From Vibrio azureus (GTDB lineage: Bacteria; Pseudomonadota; Gammaproteobacteria; Enterobacterales; Vibrionaceae), in the NCBI RefSeq assembly GCF_002849855.1, contig NZ_CP018616.1, positions 2,294,001-2,358,000 on the forward strand: a stretch of 64,000 nt of DNA, read 5' to 3'. Positions 59,359-64,000 of this stretch are shown here, piece by piece. Numbering within the stretch: the first letter of the stretch is position 1; each line of letters starts with the position of its first letter. The notes beneath the pieces are model-generated. The model worked only from the letters and a program-made list of their open reading frames with translations. It was not told the origin of the DNA and searched no databases. Made by a program: the position numbers and the translations under genes.

Positions 59359-62300
59359 CAGATTAACTCCATTTGGCCTGAATCACTGGAACGTGGGTCC
59401 AAGGCTTTACCATCAATTAATTGATCCATATCTTGTAAAAACTCCAGAGATGGCTTGGCGGTGAAAATGCCATGATCGCTTTGCCCATCCATACCACGTA
59501 AAAACAAATAATAAACGCCACCAAAATGACGTTGGTAGTCGTAATCTTTCATTCGGCTACGTAAAAATCGGTGTAAAGCTAACGCATAGATTTGATACTG
59601 CAAGTCATAACGATGCTCAGCCATTGCTGACTTCAGAGCCTCACCGTGATAATGAGTAACATCATCTCCTAAGTGATTTGATTTCCAATCCAGTACAAAA
59701 TATTGGCCTTGGTGCTCGAAGACCAAATCAATAAAGCCCTTCAACATGCCTTGTACGGTTTGAAAGTCTAAGTCCCCCGCTCTGGCAGAAAGCGGATCAT
59801 GGCGCTGGATGACACGGTTGAGTGCGGGCGATGTGAGCACCTCTATCGGAAGTAAAAACTCCATCTCAACCAAACGCTGAGCGGGCTGTTTTTGATTAAG
59901 TAATAACCCCTTTCCATCCAACGGTGTCGACAAAACAGTATCGATCAATACTTGCAATATAGGCAGCCATTGTTCGTCTAACTGCTCACTTTCCATCAAG
60001 GCCATGATCACTTGAGTATTGGCTTCGTTGGTAGCCGGTTGGGTAAATTCAATTTCTTCAAAGAGACTGTGTAAGAAAGTACCAGGCCGCGCACCACGTG
60101 GGAAACTGAAAATAGAGCGCGCAGGTTCGAGTAATTCCGCCTCATCATGCTCTTGAGATGAGTCGATATCAAACCCTGTCACTTCCATCGTAGCATCATG
60201 TGCCGCATGTTGCGTACCTTGTTTAACCAGACCTGAGTAACTGGTTATGCGCCAATTTCTGTCGATAGGCATATTGATTTGCTGTGCTTTCAGTTCAACA
60301 CTGTCTGCTTGCTGTTGTTGGTATTTTTCATCATTCAGCTCAGGGGGATCACAAACCACGACTCCCTCTAACGATTTTTGCTGCTCGGTAAGACCCAACA
60401 ACAAATCATGAATTCCTCCGGCTTGCCCATTTTGGATTAAATGGCCAATAGCACTATGATGAACCCCTGTCGGCTCTTTTGTTGAACGTCCATTACGAAG
60501 TGGAGACGCACCGATAAAACAAGCATAAACTGCGCGCGTTAATGCCACATAAATCAGGCGAAGATCCTCAGCTAAACGTTCCTTATCGGCTTGTTTCAGT
60601 GAGGCCTCATTGTTGGTAATATCGAGTACGGTTCGATCGTTGGCCGCATCATAATATTTCGCTTCATTGGCTTCGCGGTAACTGAATACAAAAGGCAAAA
60701 ACACCAAGTCATATTCTAACCCTTTCGATTTATGAATCGTGACAATTTGTACCAGATTGCGCTCGGATTCTAGACGTTGAATTTGCTCTTCGCTGCCTCC
60801 AAGCCCATGTTCGGCATCACTGATCGATTGAGCTAACCAGCGTAGCAAACCATGATCACTATCTAGCTCATTACTCGCTTGTTGGAGTAGCTCTCCAATA
60901 TGCATAAGATCAGTAAGTACGCGCTCACCATTTTCATCCTGTGATGAAGCCGTCTCTCCCAGTAAACGTTCGGCAATATGACGCTTACTGATCACTGAGC
61001 GAAGCATCGGTAGCACACCACGTAACTGCCATAACTTTCGATACTCTTTAAATTCACTGACGGCATTGTCCCAGACAATTTCATCATTATTGAGTGCATC
61101 TAAACGTCCAGCATCCAGTGCAAACAGCTCAGAGGCTAAACTGGCCCTTAATGCTCTGTCATTTTCTGGCGTCAAAACCGCTTGTAATAAACGCTGAATA
61201 TCTTGGGCAACTGAACTGGTAAACACGCTGTCTCGATTGGATAAATACACACTGGCAATCCCTTGCTGTGCCAGAGCCTGTTTGATTCGATGCCCCTCAC
61301 TCCCAGTCCGGACTAGAACGGCAATATCCCCAGCTTGTACGGCCCGTTTTTTTTCACCATTGACTAGGCATGCTTGACCTTGCTGAGCCGCAGTGAGAAT
61401 GGTTTGGATCTGACTCGCTGTGGCTTGGGCCATGGCACTCAGATACTCCCCTTTCGATAACGGTTTATCCTCAGCAGGCTGGAGCCAATAAGTTAAAGCT
61501 GGCTGCTTTTTCTCATCGAGCGTCCACACTCGCTGAGCTGCATTTGGGCTCGAACTCACCGGTAAAAATGGAATATCACTATCGTAAATAAATGGGCTGT
61601 CTGGTCGTTCAAACAACTGGTTTACAGCCTGAACCATGTCATCACTAGAGCGCCAGTTGGTCCCTAGGGTATAGTGAGCGCTTACCTGATTACGTGCTTT
61701 TATATAGGTAAAGATATCAGCACCACGGAAACCATAAATCGCCTGTTTGGGATCTCCGATCATAAACCAACCACACTCAGGATTATTGAGATAAATACGG
61801 CTGAATATGCTGTACTGCAAAGGATCCGTGTCTTGGAATTCGTCAATCATTGCTACCGGATATAAAGCCCGAATGCGATCGGTCAGTAAAGCTTGCTCGT
61901 CATTATCAATTGAGGCCGACAGCTGAGTAAGAAGATCATCAAAAGAGAGCCATTGCTTTTGCTGCTTTGCCTTCATTAACATCCAACGACACTGCTCTAT
62001 CGCATGGGCTAAAAGAGGTGCTTTTAAACTCACAGGGTGGCTAAGAAAGTGTTCGATCGCACTAAATACTGGATGTTCTGGAGCTGTACCTTTAGGTGTT
62101 TTTTCGATTAAGACAGGTTGAGAAAATTTCTCCAATTTATCGGGATAGCCGTAACTGGTAGTTTCTGTCGCAGCCCAAACATCCACTGTTTCTAACCAAG
62201 CAGGTAATGATTTTTTGGTGTAGCTGCGCTTATTGATATCAGAGTTTGATATCAGTGCCAGCATATCCTCTTGGCTTTCACGCCATTGCGTTTTAAGTGC

Positions 62301-62996
62301 ATCAATCGTCTTGAGGTTTTGTTGATGCAGTTCCGCAAGCGAGCCTTCCATCGCAGGAACCGATAAAGTCAGTGGTGAACCCGTTAAATATGGCCCAATA
62401 TCTTGCAACAATTGGGTTGGTTCGGACCAAAGCTGGCGAATTTCCACAGCCAAATCTAAAGGTAATGGATAAAAGTTTCGTCGCCAATAATCTGCGACTA
62501 CCTGCGTTTTTAAGTGACTTTCATCGGTCACGAACTCATTATCAAAACGGCTACCAGACTCAAAGGCATTTTGCGTCAACATGCGCTGACAAAAACCGTG
62601 AATGGTGTATACCGCTGCCTCATCCATTTGGCGTTCTGCTTGCAATAGAATATCAATCGCCTGCTTTTTATTTTCCACCTCATTGAGCAAAGGGGCAATA
62701 ACCGGGTCGTCACTGCAATTTCGAGAAAAGGCAATTCGGGCATCATGGATACGAGCACGAATACGATCCCGCAGTTCAGCGGTAGCGGCTTCGGTAAACG
62801 TCACCACTAAGATTTGATCAACCGTCAGGGGCACACGGTGTTTTGTTTCTGCATTACCGTGACCTAACAGAAGCCGCAGGTACAAGCCAGCAATGGTAAA
62901 AGTTTTACCCGTTCCAGCTGAAGCTTCAATCAGTCTTGCACCATGCAAAGGGAAAACCATGGTTTGCAAAGGAGTGGGTACTGACGTTTGCGCCAT
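59358..62996 (-). CDS. recB: Exodeoxyribonuclease V beta subunit
   Basis: 1212-residue helicase-nuclease. Start at the ATG at 62996 (MAQTSVPTPLQTMVFPLHG); the frame is open to 63026 without support. Walker A ASAGTGKT with K31; DEFQDTDPLQYSIF as Walker B; TIHKSKGLEYDLVFLPF as motif V. The C-terminal nuclease has FVLDWKSN with D1103 and K1105. Processes double-strand breaks with RecC and RecD. Length close to E. coli RecB (1180). Confidence 0.97.
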   Translation of the reverse strand: MAQTSVPTPLQTMVFPLHGARLIEASAGTGKTFTIAGLYLRLLLGHGNAETKHRVPLTVDQILVVTFTEAATAELRDRIRARIHDARIAFSRNCSDDPVIAPLLNEVENKKQAIDILLQAERQMDEAAVYTIHGFCQRMLTQNAFESGSRFDNEFVTDESHLKTQVVADYWRRNFYPLPLDLAVEIRQLWSEPTQLLQDIGPYLTGSPLTLSVPAMEGSLAELHQQNLKTIDALKTQWRESQEDMLALISNSDINKRSYTKKSLPAWLETVDVWAATETTSYGYPDKLEKFSQPVLIEKTPKGTAPEHPVFSAIEHFLSHPVSLKAPLLAHAIEQCRWMLMKAKQQKQWLSFDDLLTQLSASIDNDEQALLTDRIRALYPVAMIDEFQDTDPLQYSIFSRIYLNNPECGWFMIGDPKQAIYGFRGADIFTYIKARNQVSAHYTLGTNWRSSDDMVQAVNQLFERPDSPFIYDSDIPFLPVSSSPNAAQRVWTLDEKKQPALTYWLQPAEDKPLSKGEYLSAMAQATASQIQTILTAAQQGQACLVNGEKKRAVQAGDIAVLVRTGSEGHRIKQALAQQGIASVYLSNRDSVFTSSVAQDIQRLLQAVLTPENDRALRASLASELFALDAGRLDALNNDEIVWDNAVSEFKEYRKLWQLRGVLPMLRSVISKRHIAERLLGETASSQDENGERVLTDLMHIGELLQQASNELDSDHGLLRWLAQSISDAEHGLGGSEEQIQRLESERNLVQIVTIHKSKGLEYDLVFLPFVFSYREANEAKYYDAANDRTVLDITNNEASLKQADKERLAEDLRLIYVALTRAVYACFIGASPLRNGRSTKEPTGVHHSAIGHLIQNGQAGGIHDLLLGLTEQQKSLEGVVVCDPPELNDEKYQQQQADSVELKAQQINMPIDRNWRITSYSGLVKQGTQHAAHDATMEVTGFDIDSSQEHDEAELLEPARSIFSFPRGARPGTFLHSLFEEIEFTQPATNEANTQVIMALMESEQLDEQWLPILQVLIDTVLSTPLDGKGLLLNQKQPAQRLVEMEFLLPIEVLTSPALNRVIQRHDPLSARAGDLDFQTVQGMLKGFIDLVFEHQGQYFVLDWKSNHLGDDVTHYHGEALKSAMAEHRYDLQYQIYALALHRFLRSRMKDYDYQRHFGGVYYLFLRGMDGQSDHGIFTAKPSLEFLQDMDQLIDGKALDPRSSDSGQMELI

Positions 62997-63065
62997 ATCG
63001 CTACATATCTCCGAACATATCGACAATAATACTTTGAATACCTGTTGAGTAACGTTTCAATCTAC

Positions 63066-64000
63066 TCAACACTCGCTCTCTTGCTCACTCTCAATCGCAC
63101 TCAAACGAGCACCTTGCAGAACCAAAGAAGCAAGTAAACGAACTTCCACGGCCAGTTCTTCGTTCCAATCAGGCCAAACTCGCGCAATATAGCTATTTTT
63201 TCCCTCACCTGTCGTAATATAGCCATCGGTGAACGCTTCCATCATTTTCTTCAACGATTTTTCTTCGTCTTCAACCCATTGACCACGACTAAACCCTGCT
63301 TCAACACTCGCTAGAGCTGTCTTAGGAAAATAAGGCAGTGGTTGAGTCATTCCCTCGAAAAACAAGCGTATCAGCTCTTTTAAGTAGTTTTTTGCTTGTT
63401 GAGCATCGGTCATCGCGGGATAAATCAGATGGACAACACCTTCTTTTCGGTCATAACCCACCATATGCGTTTTCAGGGCATAGCCCGCCGCTGACATCGC
63501 TAAATGATCAATCCAAGCCGAAAGATAATCTTGAGAGCGAATCTTACCACTCCGATAACGAATCAAACCGGCTTGGTAACATTGCGTCAACCACCCCGTT
63601 AAACGAACTGGGTGACCTTCTTGATCAAACAATCCCTCGAACGTCAGATCAATTTCTAAATCATCTTGAGGAGCGCCGGACAAATACGCCAGTTTCTCAA
63701 CCAACTCTTCGGTCTGAACTCGATTCGTTTCAAATTCAATGTCACCAAAAGCCCCAATGGGCAATTTTCCTTGAGCTCGTTGCTGTTGCATAAAAGCTTC
63801 AAGAACCTCGCTTTTTAATTCCGGTTGAGTCAGTTCCGTGGTTAAAAGCGTCTCCAGCAGTTCATCTCGCATTTGATAACTGGCCAGCCCGCCTAAAGCA
63901 AAAGGTTCATCATCAGCCATCACAGGAAGTGGCGGCTCAAAAATGACTTTTAGCCGACGATTAAAGAAGTACTGTACTGGTAAACGCCAGAATCGTTGTA
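63066..64000 (-). CDS. recC: Exodeoxyribonuclease V gamma subunit (C-terminal part, truncated by window)
   Basis: The reading frame is open from the window edge to the stop at 63066, about 311 residues of the roughly 1120-residue subunit. It includes PFALGGLASYQMRDELLE, LTGWLTQCYQAGLIRYRSGKI and IARVWPDWNEELAVEVRLL, typical of the RecC C-terminal domain that resembles an inactive RecB nuclease fold and binds RecD. recB follows 69 bases on. The 5' end is beyond the window. Confidence 0.95.
   Translation of the reverse strand, partial: QRFWRLPVQYFFNRRLKVIFEPPLPVMADDEPFALGGLASYQMRDELLETLLTTELTQPELKSEVLEAFMQQQRAQGKLPIGAFGDIEFETNRVQTEELVEKLAYLSGAPQDDLEIDLTFEGLFDQEGHPVRLTGWLTQCYQAGLIRYRSGKIRSQDYLSAWIDHLAMSAAGYALKTHMVGYDRKEGVVHLIYPAMTDAQQAKNYLKELIRLFFEGMTQPLPYFPKTALASVEAGFSRGQWVEDEEKSLKKMMEAFTDGYITTGEGKNSYIARVWPDWNEELAVEVRLLASLVLQGARLSAIESEQESEC

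Overview
This is a stretch of a gammaproteobacterial chromosome, almost certainly Vibrio (or a very close Vibrionaceae relative). The evidence is an OmpK-type Tsx-family outer-membrane protein, a complete Na+-translocating NADH:quinone reductase locus (nqrABCDEF with apbE and nqrM), the Vibrio-type small families DUF3549, DUF3301 and DUF2850, a secreted multi-domain chitinase, and typical Vibrio gene neighbourhoods. Most of the window is ordinary chromosomal backbone. No rRNA, tRNA, CRISPR array, prophage, transposase or recognisable defence system was seen.

Layout. 1-4070: pyrH (cut by the window edge), tsf and rpsB on the minus strand with an S2-type leader, divergent from map. 4167-10267: glnD; truC-yqcC on the minus strand; then DUF3549, DUF3301, a small coiled-coil protein and a YaiI-family protein. 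10268-12300: an AT-rich island with one gene, a 451-residue protein with GT-A glycosyltransferase-like motifs; this is the most unusual gene here. 12383-18912: AbgT-type transporter, trmO, proS, yaeP and a DUF4250 gene, and a sodium:neurotransmitter-symporter family transporter. 19278-26470: secreted GH18 chitinase, yggN-like gene, GreA/GreB-like gene, a RecQ-family helicase, and dinB behind a near-perfect LexA box. 26602-32440: an RND pump with its adaptor, and a MATE transporter. 32856-40170: nqrM, apbE and nqrFEDCBA (transcribed A to F). 40636-45053: bolA, rlmG, yajG, a periplasmic cyclophilin and ampG. 45152-47201: anti-sigma ChrR, its ECF sigma factor and a Lon-N-domain protein. 47522-51119: ompK behind a candidate CRP site, panE, yajL and csdA. 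51120-52667: a heptamer tandem repeat, csdE and tcdA. 52868-55621: mltA, a DUF2850 protein and an unknown protein with a seven-proline run. 55874-64000: argA, recD, recB and the 3' part of recC.

Themes. Several clusters make clear functional sense: NqrB and NqrC carry the two SGAT flavinylation motifs modified by ApbE, and NqrM is needed for assembly of the same complex; CsdA, CsdE and TcdA form the CSD sulfur-relay/ct6A group; recC-recB-recD plus argA is the conserved recombination locus; rpoE-chrR is a singlet-oxygen-type sigma/anti-sigma pair.

A MITE-like intergenic repeat recurs through the window: one full copy of about 267 bp with inverted ends and at least seven truncated or collapsed remnants, one of which marks the left flank of the AT-rich island. 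The best candidates for something undescribed are the GT-A-like protein at 10811-12166, the unknown proline-rich-N-terminus protein at 54809-55621, and the repeat-driven remodelling of the csdE 3' end.
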